Shown: positions 32,973 through 40,976 of the stretch, one piece after another | How positions within the stretch are numbered: the first letter of the stretch is position 1 | Layout: each line of letters starts with the position of its first letter | Assembly (NCBI GenBank): GCA_028279725.1 | Contig: JANQNE010000011.1 | Location: forward strand, 151,872-215,871 | DNA length: 64,000 nucleotides | DNA from: Candidatus Nanoarchaeia archaeon | Lineage (GTDB): Archaea > Nanobdellota > Nanobdellia > Woesearchaeales > JANQNE01 | Reading direction: 5' to 3' | The notes under the pieces: model-generated | What the model was told of the DNA's origin: nothing | Database searches by the model: none | The model's input: the letters and a program-made list of their open reading frames with translations, nothing else | Made by a program: the position numbers and the translations under genes

Positions 32973-33128
32973 ATTATTAAAAAGGATACATCGATCAGGC
33001 TTAGGGCTGAAACTAAGCTTAAGCTGGATTCACTTGATTTTGCAAGAAAGAATACTAGCTATAATGAGATAGTTGAGAAATTAATTCTAGAGTACAGTAG
33101 ATTGAATAAATTGAGGGGTGGTAGATAA
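32973..33128 (+). CDS. Ribbon-helix-helix DNA-binding protein with ATT start
   Basis: Not in the ORF track. 51 codons encode a complete ribbon-helix-helix: strand DTSIRLRAETKLKLDSLDFA and helices TSYNEIVEKLILEYSRLNKL. A TAG stop immediately precedes the first codon and no ATG, GTG or TTG occurs before the conserved strand. ATT 32973, with GGGGGTG four bases upstream, is therefore the best start. These proteins are dimeric repressors or antitoxins, often autoregulating. A TATA-like GTTTATATACT and the near-palindrome TGCATGCCATGTATGCA lie just upstream. The stop overlaps the next ATG. Confidence 0.75.
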   Translation: MIKKDTSIRLRAETKLKLDSLDFARKNTSYNEIVEKLILEYSRLNKLRGGR

Positions 33129-33268
33129 TGATATTGAACTTTGTTAAGATAAAGAACTTGGTGAAATATCACAGGCAGATGGAAACCAGAGATGGTATGA
33201 CATACATGAGGATGAAGAAAAGGCCTTTGATATTTATCAAGGACATAAGATATGAATCAGCAATGTGA
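33128..33268 (+). CDS. Small basic protein (46 aa) coupled to the RHH gene
   Basis: 46 residues (starts MILNFVKIKNLVKYHRQMET) and strongly basic. Its ATG overlaps the RHH stop (TAATG) and its stop overlaps the region where the metallophosphoesterase begins. The tight coupling suggests it is real. It does not resemble RelE, VapC or MazF toxins, so a toxin-antitoxin reading is only a possibility. Confidence 0.5.
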   Translation: MILNFVKIKNLVKYHRQMETRDGMTYMRMKKRPLIFIKDIRYESAM

Positions 33269-33270
33269 AG

Positions 33271-33966
33271 ATGGAGATAAGCAAAGGAATTGAAGTTGTA
33301 GACTTAGGTCTATTTATCGTTAAAGAGAAAGTTTTAGTGGTCAGTGATCTTCATATTGGTTATGAGGAAGAGCTGAACAAGAAAGGAGTTCTTATGCCCA
33401 GGTTTTCTTTTAAGGACTTAGTTGATAGGTTAGATTTGATGTTGAAAGAAGTTAGGCCTAAAGTGATTGTTATCAATGGTGATCTTAAGCATGAGTTTGG
33501 GACAATATCTGAGCAGGAATGGAGAGATACTCTGAAAGTTATTGATATGGTGTCGAGGTTTGGTAAGATTGTTTTGGTGAAGGGTAATCATGACAATATC
33601 CTAGGGCCAATTGCTAAGAAAAGAAAGGTTGAAGTTGTTGATAAGTTTGAAGTTGATGGTGTTTGTGTTGCTCATGGAGATTCTGTAGTTGAGACAAAGA
33701 AGAAAGTAGTTATTATTGGACATGAGCATCCTGCTGTAATGCTTTCTGAAGGAGAGAGGAAGGAGAAAGTGAAGTGTTTTCTTAAAGGGAAGTTTAAGGG
33801 AAAGGAACTGATTGTAATGCCTTCTATGAATCAAGTTACAGAAGGAACAGATGTTCTTAGTGAGAAGTTGTTGAGTCCTTATCTGCAGAAGAGTTTAGGG
33901 AGTTTTGAAGTCTATGTTGTTGCAGATAAAGTGTATGATTTTGGGAAATTGAAGAATCTTAGCTAA
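33271..33966 (+). CDS. Metallophosphoesterase (Lhr-associated type)
   Basis: 231 residues. Calcineurin-like motifs are in order: VVSDLHIGYEEE (DxH), VINGDLKHEF (GD), LVKGNHDNI (GNHD), VAHGDSV and IIGHEHPAV (GHxH). The archaeal family (MJ0037-like) is often encoded beside Lhr helicases and is related to SbcD/Mre11-type nucleases, so a DNA-repair nuclease or phosphoesterase is likely. ATG 33271 is preferred to the overlapping GTG 33265. Confidence 0.9.
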   Translation: MEISKGIEVVDLGLFIVKEKVLVVSDLHIGYEEELNKKGVLMPRFSFKDLVDRLDLMLKEVRPKVIVINGDLKHEFGTISEQEWRDTLKVIDMVSRFGKIVLVKGNHDNILGPIAKKRKVEVVDKFEVDGVCVAHGDSVVETKKKVVIIGHEHPAVMLSEGERKEKVKCFLKGKFKGKELIVMPSMNQVTEGTDVLSEKLLSPYLQKSLGSFEVYVVADKVYDFGKLKNLS

Positions 33967-34676
33967 GGTTTTGACTTTGCCCACATCTCATCAAACATGA
34001 TGTTCATTGCTCTTGCATGGTCTTTTGATTTTATCTTGATTGCGCTTATCTCATACTGAAGTATTATGTGGTAGACATAATCATCAAAGATGAATATTGC
34101 TTCTTTTGAATCTTTTAAAGATTCAAGAAATCTTGTTTCTGTGTAATCATCAGATACTTCTTTTTTTGCTTCTTTTGAAAGTTCAAGTATTTGTTTTAAT
34201 ATTATCTTCTTGCTTGTCCTCTTCATCCTAAACTTAGTAGGATGGTAACCTATCTTTTCTAGAGCATTTCCCTGGCTTCCAATAATCTTGAGTTCTTTTG
34301 CATTATCTAAGATTTCATCAAGAAGTTTTATTATGGCAATCTTTCCCTGATATACTTCTGCAAAAGGTCTTTCTCCTACTTTGTTATGGATCTCTTTTAA
34401 TGAAGGCAGTATTTGTTGAATGCTCTGTTTTTTTTCATCCAGGGATGTGAGTAATACATTTGGATCACTAGCTATAAAGTTTATCTTGTTGTCTATCACA
34501 TTTGTGGTTATGAGGCCGTGTGCTTTAAGACGTTCCAGTATATCATATACTGTGCTTCTTGCCATATTTGCCAGCTCAGCTATCCTATTTGCTGTTGCTT
34601 TTCCTGTCTTTAGACATATCAAGAATATCTCTGCTTCTCTCTCAGAAAGGCCGTATTGTATCAATTCTTCCTTCAT
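33963..34676 (-). CDS. TrmB-family transcriptional regulator
   Basis: 237 residues. N-terminal winged helix LIQYGLSEREAEIFLICLKTGKATANRIAELANMARSTVYDILERLKAHGLI is the TrmB HTH, with a short coiled linker and an effector/dimer domain (AEVYQGKIAIIKLLDEILDNAKELKIIGS). Archaeal TrmB proteins repress sugar transport and metabolism genes. The sugar-binding C-terminal domain of full TrmB is not obvious at this length. Divergent from the methyltransferase gene. Confidence 0.88.
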   Translation of the reverse strand: MKEELIQYGLSEREAEIFLICLKTGKATANRIAELANMARSTVYDILERLKAHGLITTNVIDNKINFIASDPNVLLTSLDEKKQSIQQILPSLKEIHNKVGERPFAEVYQGKIAIIKLLDEILDNAKELKIIGSQGNALEKIGYHPTKFRMKRTSKKIILKQILELSKEAKKEVSDDYTETRFLESLKDSKEAIFIFDDYVYHIILQYEISAIKIKSKDHARAMNIMFDEMWAKSKP

Positions 34677-34772
34677 GGGGTAAAAATTGTGTCTTGACTA
34701 TATAAATTTTGCTATTGTCGTCGTTTTTGGACGGCTATATTATAAATAGAAATTAAGTACTACTACATAGTT

Positions 34773-35585
34773 ATGACTAAACAAACAATACCCAAGGAAT
34801 GGTGGAAAGGAAGTTATTTTTTTGGTAGAAGATATTTTGAGCCAGACAATAGTGATGAAGGTTATATTCCAGGTAAGAAGGAGACACTGGAAGAAAGAAC
34901 TAAAAGAGAGGGTGAAGGGATAATTGATTTGCTTAAATTAAAAGAGGGATCTAATGTTGTTGATGTTCCTTGTGGTTATGGAAGACATAGTATTTATCTT
35001 GCATCAAAAGGTCATAATGTTACTGGACTTGATATTGATAAAGAGCATCTTGAGAAAGCTGTTATTGACTCAAGTAATAAAGATGTAAAAGTAAACTTTC
35101 TTGAAAGAGATATGAGAAATATAGGGGAGGATCTTTATGGAAAGTATGATGCTTTGGTGAATATGTTCTATTCTTTTGGTTTTTTTGAAAAAGAAGAAGA
35201 TAATGTGCAGACCATGAAGGAATTTTATAGTGCTTTGAAGGAAGGAGGGCAGATGCTGATACATACTGATGTTAGTCCTGAGATGATTAAGAATCAGACA
35301 ACACAGACTGATGCAGTTAGAGTTTTGCCTGATGGGAACAAGCTGGTAATATTGGAGATGTATAATGCAGAGAATAAAAGGATGGAGGGTTCATGGGAAA
35401 CTACTGATGGTATCGGAAGAGTTATACACCCAAGGTCGTTTTATTCTGTAAGAATCTATACAAAGGATGAATTTGTGGATATGGCAAAAAACTGCGGTTT
35501 TAAGGATGTTAATGTGTATGGTTCTTTCAAAGGAGAGAAATTTGACTATAATTCAAAAGAAATGATTGTTGTTGGAAAGAAATGA
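34773..35585 (+). CDS. SAM-dependent methyltransferase
   Basis: 270 residues, class I Rossmann fold. Motif I is NVVDVPCGYGRHSIYLASKG, then VTGLDIDKEHLEKA, LERDMRNI and DALVNMFYSFGFFEKEEDN. Substrate unknown. The N-terminal KEWWKGSYFFGRRYFEP is typical of a small-molecule methyltransferase subgroup. Probably leaderless, with ATTATAAATAG about 30 bases before the ATG. Its stop abuts the convergent exchanger gene. Confidence 0.88.
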   Translation: MTKQTIPKEWWKGSYFFGRRYFEPDNSDEGYIPGKKETLEERTKREGEGIIDLLKLKEGSNVVDVPCGYGRHSIYLASKGHNVTGLDIDKEHLEKAVIDSSNKDVKVNFLERDMRNIGEDLYGKYDALVNMFYSFGFFEKEEDNVQTMKEFYSALKEGGQMLIHTDVSPEMIKNQTTQTDAVRVLPDGNKLVILEMYNAENKRMEGSWETTDGIGRVIHPRSFYSVRIYTKDEFVDMAKNCGFKDVNVYGSFKGEKFDYNSKEMIVVGKK

Positions 35586-36548
35586 TTACATTAACCCAAA
35601 CAGATTTCCTATGAAGAATATGTAGAATATGATCAGTAGCCAGCCTTCCCATCTTGTGATTTCTTTGTCCTGTGTTATGAAGAAGTAAAGGATTGTTGCT
35701 ATGAGCATCAGAGGCAGTGCAACTGACAATATGTGTGTTGAGATCACTAATGAGCCGAATAGAGCTGAGATTCCAACAACACCGAATGTGTTGAATATGT
35801 TTGAGCCTAGGACGTTTCCTACTGCCATCTCCGGCTTTCCTTTTTTTGCTGCTGTGAATGTGACAACTAGTTCTGGCAAAGAAGTTCCTAAAGCAACTGC
35901 GCTGATTGCGATCACTTCTGTGCCTATGTTTAATAGCTGAGATAATGTTACGACTGATTCGACTGTGTATCTTGCTCCAAGATAGATGAAGAATCCGCTT
36001 AGTAGAAGGATTATCCATGTCTTCCATGTTAGCTTTTGTTTTTTGATAAGATTTCCTTTCATCTCTTTCTCTATCTCTTTGTCTTTGTGTTTTGTCTCTG
36101 AATTTATTGTGTAAAGAACATATAAGATAAGGCCTGCTATGCAAAGTACTGCTTCAGGTATTGTGAATACTCCATCCCAAAGTGTTGCTGCTAAGAAGAA
36201 AGCTGAGCCAACTAGAAGTGGTAAGTCAACGTGAATAAGTTCGTATGTTATCTTTAGTTTTTTCGCAATGATTGCTGCAAATCCAAGCACTAGAAAGATG
36301 TTTGTTATGTTTGAACCCATGACATTTGCAAGAACGATCTCAGAAGATCCGTTTAAGACTGCTATTATAGATGTTATCAGTTCTGGAAGAGAAGTTCCTA
36401 TAGCAACTATGGTAACTCCTATGATAAAATCAGGCATCTTGAAGTAGACACCAATCTTTTCAGAAGAATCAGTGAAGTAGTCTGATGCTTTGATCAGGAC
36501 AAACATACTTGCTATAAATACTGCAATCCATATCAATAGATCCATCAT
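35586..36548 (-). CDS. Sodium/calcium exchanger family antiporter (YrbG-like)
   Basis: About 320 residues with ten transmembrane helices and two inverted alpha-repeats. The repeats show VTIVAIGTSLPELITSIIAVLNGSSEIVLANVMGSNITN and ISAVALGTSLPELVVTFTAAKKGKPEMAVGNVLGSNIFN, the G(S/T)SxPE and GSNxxN ion-site motifs of the CaCA superfamily. It expels Ca2+ in exchange for Na+ (or H+). I prefer ATG 36548, about 20 bases after a minus-strand TATTTAAATAAA box, to the track start. Confidence 0.92.
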   Translation of the reverse strand: MMDLLIWIAVFIASMFVLIKASDYFTDSSEKIGVYFKMPDFIIGVTIVAIGTSLPELITSIIAVLNGSSEIVLANVMGSNITNIFLVLGFAAIIAKKLKITYELIHVDLPLLVGSAFFLAATLWDGVFTIPEAVLCIAGLILYVLYTINSETKHKDKEIEKEMKGNLIKKQKLTWKTWIILLLSGFFIYLGARYTVESVVTLSQLLNIGTEVIAISAVALGTSLPELVVTFTAAKKGKPEMAVGNVLGSNIFNTFGVVGISALFGSLVISTHILSVALPLMLIATILYFFITQDKEITRWEGWLLIIFYIFFIGNLFGLM

Positions 36549-36595
36549 ATGCAGAAATAATATTGTTTTATTTAAATATGTTTTTAAAATATTCA

Positions 36596-36690
36596 CACAT
36601 AGCACGCTTCGTTCTAATTCTGTTTTTAGATCTGTTCCAGATTCTAGCTGTCTCTGATGTTAATATGATGACTACGCTTGGTGCTATGTG
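36596..36690. ncRNA. Copy C of the repeated stem-closed intergenic element
   Basis: Outer arms CACATAGCAC and GTGCTATGTG pair over 10 bases. The inner boxes GCTTCGT and GACTACGCTTG match copy B, and an AGATCTGTTCCAGAT internal hairpin is present. About 95 bases between two minus-strand genes (XRE-CBS regulator and exchanger). Confidence 0.65.
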
Positions 36691-36691
36691 A

Positions 36692-37255
36692 TTAAGACCT
36701 GTAAATCTTTCTAAGCATGTCTGCTTTTGTTATAAGGCCTTTTATCTTTCCTGATTCTGCGACTAACAGTACAGGGTAGAATTTTAGTAAAGATGATATT
36801 ACATCCATCTTTGCGTTTGGTGTGATGATTGGTGGCGATTCAACCAAAACTTCTGTAATCTTTAAATCTAAGAGTTTTTGAGGATCATCAACAGATCCCA
36901 TCTTGTTGATTATAGTGGATTCTGATACTAAACCGAGGATCTTGTCTCCATCTACAACCGGCATCTGAGAGATGTCGTATTTTTTCATCTTCTTGATAGC
37001 TTCTTTGATGCTTTCTGTGTGGTTAAGAGATATTATCTTCTTATTCATAATCTCTTCTGCCTTTACCTCCTTCTTCTCTGTAAGCTCGTCTAAAGCTGTG
37101 AAGATCTTTTTTGCGTTATTGTATGTTGGGTCAAGCATTCCTGACTCTATTTTTGCGATTAGGGATTGGGAGACTCCTGCTTTTTTTGCAAGCTGGCCCT
37201 GAGTAAGTCCTGCTTTTTTCCTTATCTCTTTTATCTCGTTAAGTTCGTATGGCAT
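36692..37255 (-). CDS. XRE-type HTH regulator with CBS domain pair
   Basis: 187 residues. N-terminal HTH_3 (LNEIKEIRKKAGLTQGQLAKKAGVSQSLIAKIESGMLDPTYNNAKKIFTAL) is joined to two CBS domains (MNKKIISLNHTESIKEAIKKMKKYDISQMPVVDGDKILGLVSES and MDVISSLLKFYPVLLVAESGKIKGLITKADML). CBS pairs bind adenosyl nucleotides such as SAM, AMP or ATP and modulate the attached domain. This HTH-CBS layout is common in euryarchaea. Its target is unknown. Confidence 0.92.
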   Translation of the reverse strand: MPYELNEIKEIRKKAGLTQGQLAKKAGVSQSLIAKIESGMLDPTYNNAKKIFTALDELTEKKEVKAEEIMNKKIISLNHTESIKEAIKKMKKYDISQMPVVDGDKILGLVSESTIINKMGSVDDPQKLLDLKITEVLVESPPIITPNAKMDVISSLLKFYPVLLVAESGKIKGLITKADMLRKIYRS

Positions 37256-37341
37256 GTATGAGAATAAATACAGGTTATTTATATTCTTTTTGGAATAAAG
37301 TAAAGAAAGGCTTATAAAGAATTTAATCTTTGGATAGAAAG

Positions 37342-37704
37342 ATGACAGATATCAGTTCTCTGCTGAGGGATGATGAGATATTCATCGAGCTTGGCGGTGA
37401 GATAAATAAAGGGGATGTTCAGGGAATAAAAAGAAGGATAGATATCGAGCTTGAGTTATACAGGAATAAAGATAAACTAGTTCTTGATATGGAAGGTGTG
37501 ACTTATGCAAACCATAAGTTTGCAGATCTTGTATTAGATTATGAAAAGCAGCTTAGGATGGAAGGAAGAAGTGTGAGGATAAGGAATCCAAATCCGGGGA
37601 TGTATGCTGTACTGGCAACATATTATGAAGGACTGAAAGAAAGAGGGGCCATACGAAAAGCTCCAAAGATAGAGATCAATCCCAATTACAGACTAACTGG
37701 TTAG
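37342..37704 (+). CDS. STAS-domain protein (anti-sigma-factor-antagonist-like)
   Basis: 120 residues. STAS-like alpha/beta pattern: IFIELGGEINKGDVQGIKRRIDIELEL, then DKLVLDMEGVTYANHKFADLVLDYEKQLRMEGRSVRIRN. The segment DMEGVTYANHKF occupies the position of the phosphorylated loop (normally DxS), with Asn/His in place of Ser. A partner-switch role is therefore doubtful unless another residue is modified. ATG 37342 is about 25 bases after a TATA-like CTTATAAAG. An RsbW-like ATPase is encoded 10 kb away. Confidence 0.7.
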   Translation: MTDISSLLRDDEIFIELGGEINKGDVQGIKRRIDIELELYRNKDKLVLDMEGVTYANHKFADLVLDYEKQLRMEGRSVRIRNPNPGMYAVLATYYEGLKERGAIRKAPKIEINPNYRLTG

Positions 37705-37749
37705 TTCTAAAAAGAAATATTTAAATACAGAGTTTGTGTTGATAAGTTT

Positions 37750-39423
37750 ATGGACATAAAAAAGAGGATAGAGAAAAAACTTGTATTTCTTTATGGAAAA
37801 GAGAGAGGAAGAAACGCTGCTGAAGAACTGATTGGTGTATTAGATAATTTTAAGGAAAAGAAAAAGAGCTATGGGTTGAGCCAAAAAGACAGTATACTTA
37901 TCACTTATGGTGATTCTATCAGTAAGAGAGGAGAAAAGACATTAAAGACCCTAAACAGATTTGCAACAAAGCGTCTGAAAGGAAGTATAAATACAATACA
38001 CCTGCTACCATTCTTTCCTTATGGATTGGATAGGGGATTTTCAGTAAAAGATTTCTATACTGTGGCTCCATGGATGGGAAACTGGAAAGATATCGAGAAG
38101 ATAAGGAAAAATTTTCCAATAATGGTTGATTTTGTAGTCAATCATCTTTGCAGCGATGGTGTGTGGTTCAAGGCGTTTGCAAGAGGTGATGAGAGATATA
38201 AGGATTTCTTTATAGCTTTTGATCCTAAGAATAAGCCTTCAAAAAAACAGCTGCAAAAGGTGTTCAGGCCCAGGACAAATTCTTTACTGGTTCCTTTCAA
38301 GACTAACAACGGAAGGAAACTGGTATGGAGCACTTTTCTTAATGACCAGGTTGATCTGAACTATGCTAATGAAAGAGTACTTATCGAAACTATGAAAGTT
38401 ATCCTTTTCTATATTAAAGAAGGTGCTGACCTCATAAGACTGGATGCTATCGCTTTCCTATGGAAAAAATTGGGAACATCTTGCTTACATCTTAAGCAAG
38501 TACATGTCTATGTCCAGCTTGTAAGAGATGTCTTGAAAGCGGTTGCACCTCATGTAGTGATAATAACAGAGACAAATGTTCCACACAAAGAGAACATCTC
38601 TTATTTTGGAAACGGCAATAATGAAGCGCATATGGTGTATAATTTCTCTCTGCCTCCTTTGGTTGTCCAGGCAGTCCAGAGCGGAAATGCAAAACATCTT
38701 ACAAAATGGGCAAAGATATTGAAAAAGAAAGGAAATACGACATTCTTCAATTTCCTTGATTCTCATGATGGGATAGCAGTCGGACCATTAGAAGGGATAG
38801 TGAGTGATAAGGAGATTGCTGATCTTGTGGATGGTTCTTTAAGAAAAGGAGGGAAAGTTGGGTATAAAGTAGTCAATGGAAAGAAGAAGCCATATGAGAT
38901 GAATATCACATGGTGGAGTATATTAGAGGATGAAAAAGAAGAAGATATACAGATAAAGAGGTATCTTTTATCAAGATCTATAGCATTATCTTTAAGGGGT
39001 GTTCCCGGAATATATATCAATGGATTATTGGGGAATAAGAATGATACAAAAGGATTCAATAAAACAAAACATAACAGAGATATGAATAGGGAGAACCTAA
39101 AAGAAAAGAACATAGAAAAAGAAATGAAGAACAAGAATTCAAGAATGTCAAAGATATTCTATCCATATGCCAAATACATAAGGATCAGGAGCAAGCATAA
39201 AGCATTCCATCCTGAAGGAGAGCAGAAGATATTGAATTTAGGAAAGGAATTGTTTGCTTTGGAAAGGATATCTCCTGATAAGAAGGAAAGGATCTTGTGT
39301 GTGCATAATGTTAGTGATAAAGAAGTAGTTGCCAAGGGAAAAGGGAAGGATCTGATCAGTGGGAGGAGATATTCCGGAAAGATAAAAGTTGAGCCGTATC
39401 AGTTCTTATGGCTGAAGAAGTAA
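37750..39423 (+). CDS. GH13_18-like glycoside phosphorylase (sucrose/glucosylglycerate phosphorylase type)
   Basis: 557 residues with an alpha-amylase-type barrel. IHLLPFFPYGLDRGFSV and MVDFVVNHL are the first conserved regions; ADLIRLDAIAFLWK carries the nucleophile Asp, VIITETNV the acid/base Glu and NFLDSHDGI the stabilising Asp. The specific patterns match GH13_18 phosphorylases, which degrade sucrose, sucrose-6-P or glucosylglycerate with phosphate. Clustering with GpgS favours glucosylglycerate. It is encoded beside, and convergent with, a glycosyltransferase gene. Confidence 0.82.
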   Translation: MDIKKRIEKKLVFLYGKERGRNAAEELIGVLDNFKEKKKSYGLSQKDSILITYGDSISKRGEKTLKTLNRFATKRLKGSINTIHLLPFFPYGLDRGFSVKDFYTVAPWMGNWKDIEKIRKNFPIMVDFVVNHLCSDGVWFKAFARGDERYKDFFIAFDPKNKPSKKQLQKVFRPRTNSLLVPFKTNNGRKLVWSTFLNDQVDLNYANERVLIETMKVILFYIKEGADLIRLDAIAFLWKKLGTSCLHLKQVHVYVQLVRDVLKAVAPHVVIITETNVPHKENISYFGNGNNEAHMVYNFSLPPLVVQAVQSGNAKHLTKWAKILKKKGNTTFFNFLDSHDGIAVGPLEGIVSDKEIADLVDGSLRKGGKVGYKVVNGKKKPYEMNITWWSILEDEKEEDIQIKRYLLSRSIALSLRGVPGIYINGLLGNKNDTKGFNKTKHNRDMNRENLKEKNIEKEMKNKNSRMSKIFYPYAKYIRIRSKHKAFHPEGEQKILNLGKELFALERISPDKKERILCVHNVSDKEVVAKGKGKDLISGRRYSGKIKVEPYQFLWLKK

Positions 39424-40848
39424 TTAAGCCTTGATTATATTTTCTGTTTTTGTGTTCCTTAATATCTCTAATAATCTGTTGGCTATCTTTCTTGAAGTAA
39501 AGTTTTTCATAACTACTTTCCTGTTCTCTCTTATGTCCCTTTTCTCTTCTTTTGGGTCAAATAAGTCTAAAAGACCCGCAATAGCGTGCTTGTTTTCTTC
39601 TGAGAATTCCTCAAAAAATTTCTTGTTGTTCAGTTTCTTTACAAACTGTAATCTTTCCTGTGTTGTGTGATTTCTGAAATCTGATTTGTTAACGAATAGA
39701 GTTGTGTATAGATGCTCTAAGTTGATGCCCTGTGTCTTGAAGTCTGAAGTTATGTCTGGCAGGTCTCTTCCGATTATCGCTTTATCAAAATACCATGATT
39801 CTACAAAGAACATACCGAATCCTTCCAATAGTGATGTTGTTATGACCTTATCGCATATATTGTACATATCTCCAACGCCATACATCTTAATCTTCTTGTC
39901 TTTTGTGTACACTCTTTCCAATGCAACATGATCATGGACACTTAATATTACTGGAAGATTGTTCTTTTTTACAAAGTCATTAAGGATCTTATAGTATTTC
40001 TCTCCGACAGGGCCTCTGCTCCTTAGGCTTACTACTAACACATATTTTCCGTCAAGTTTTTTATTTAATAATGCTGTAAGAAAGATGGCTTCTTCAACAT
40101 TCTTTCTTGGAACTATCCTAACAGGATAGAATATGAATTTTACATCTTTGTCTAGCTTATGATCTTTTATCAATATGTTTCTTAATCCTTCGCTTGTGTG
40201 CTTGTCTTCGTAGTAAAGGTTTTCATCAATTGGGTTAGGAACATAATTTGGTTTTCCTTCTGCCAGGATACCATGAGATCTTAGCTTGTTTAGGTCTTTT
40301 TTGTTTACTACAACATAGCTTAGGTTTCCCACACTAGGGAAAACAACCTTGTGCCAGTAGGGACATGTCTCGTTTCCTCTGAATTTTAGTATGTTTATGA
40401 AGTTTCCACGCCTGTCTTCAGCAAAATCGTGGATCCTGTATATTATCTTTCTTTTTGTCCTTCTCTGGAAATTTCTTTTTACAAACCTGTAGAAAGCGTA
40501 TGTTGCTGCAGGATGGATACCTATATTTGGATTCTCTATAATTACTGAGTCCATGTCTTTAAGAGCATCTTCTAATTTAGTGAATAGATTCATGCCCTTC
40601 CTTATGTATGCAAAGACGTCTTTGTTTGAAAGGTCTTCTTTTGCTTTTGGAAGAACATTAAGTTCTGGGATATCGATGTATTTTACCCGGTCTTTGTATG
40701 AAGTTATTAGCTCTCTTCTGAAAAAGCCTACAAAATATACTTTGTTTTTCTTTGATTTTTTTAAGAATTCAAGAGCGTTGGTCCTCATAACGTTATTGAC
40801 GCCATCTCTGTCACCAATGCCATAGTGTACAAACGCTATTTTTGACAT
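39424..40848 (-). CDS. GT-B glycosyltransferase
   Basis: 474 residues, GT4-like. The C-terminal donor half contains FIFYPVRIVPRKNVEEAI and the nucleotide-sugar motif ITTSLLEGFGMFFVESWYFDKAIIGRDLPDI. The N-terminal half contains RIHDFAEDRRGN. It is paralogous to the protein at 42087, which has HDFAEDSRAD and TTSILEGFGFTYTEGW at matching places. In this cluster a mannosyl- or glucosyltransferase acting on glucosylglycerate is plausible but unproven. Confidence 0.8.
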   Translation of the reverse strand: MSKIAFVHYGIGDRDGVNNVMRTNALEFLKKSKKNKVYFVGFFRRELITSYKDRVKYIDIPELNVLPKAKEDLSNKDVFAYIRKGMNLFTKLEDALKDMDSVIIENPNIGIHPAATYAFYRFVKRNFQRRTKRKIIYRIHDFAEDRRGNFINILKFRGNETCPYWHKVVFPSVGNLSYVVVNKKDLNKLRSHGILAEGKPNYVPNPIDENLYYEDKHTSEGLRNILIKDHKLDKDVKFIFYPVRIVPRKNVEEAIFLTALLNKKLDGKYVLVVSLRSRGPVGEKYYKILNDFVKKNNLPVILSVHDHVALERVYTKDKKIKMYGVGDMYNICDKVITTSLLEGFGMFFVESWYFDKAIIGRDLPDITSDFKTQGINLEHLYTTLFVNKSDFRNHTTQERLQFVKKLNNKKFFEEFSEENKHAIAGLLDLFDPKEEKRDIRENRKVVMKNFTSRKIANRLLEILRNTKTENIIKA

Positions 40849-40894
40849 ACTATAATTTAAGATTTAGTAGTTTATAAACCTTTTGATTTAGTCA

Positions 40895-40976
40895 TGCATA
40901 GCACGCTTCGTCTGATGTTTAATCAATATAGAAACAGATTTATCTTAGATAAGAACATGTTTTTGAGAACTATGCT
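40895..40976. ncRNA. Copy D of the repeated intergenic element (decayed)
   Basis: The 5' side TGCATAGCACGCTTCGT is intact and the internal CAGATTTATCTTAGATAA hairpin is present. The 3' side reads GAGAACTATGC: it lacks the inner box and has only a short GCATAG/CTATGC closing pair. The 3' end abuts the stop of the GpgS gene. Confidence 0.5.

Noticed and set aside
33128-33268. RelE/ParE-type toxin next to the RHH protein
   Set aside because: The 46-residue protein is too short and shows none of the RelE, VapC or MazF motifs; kept only as a hypothetical partner.
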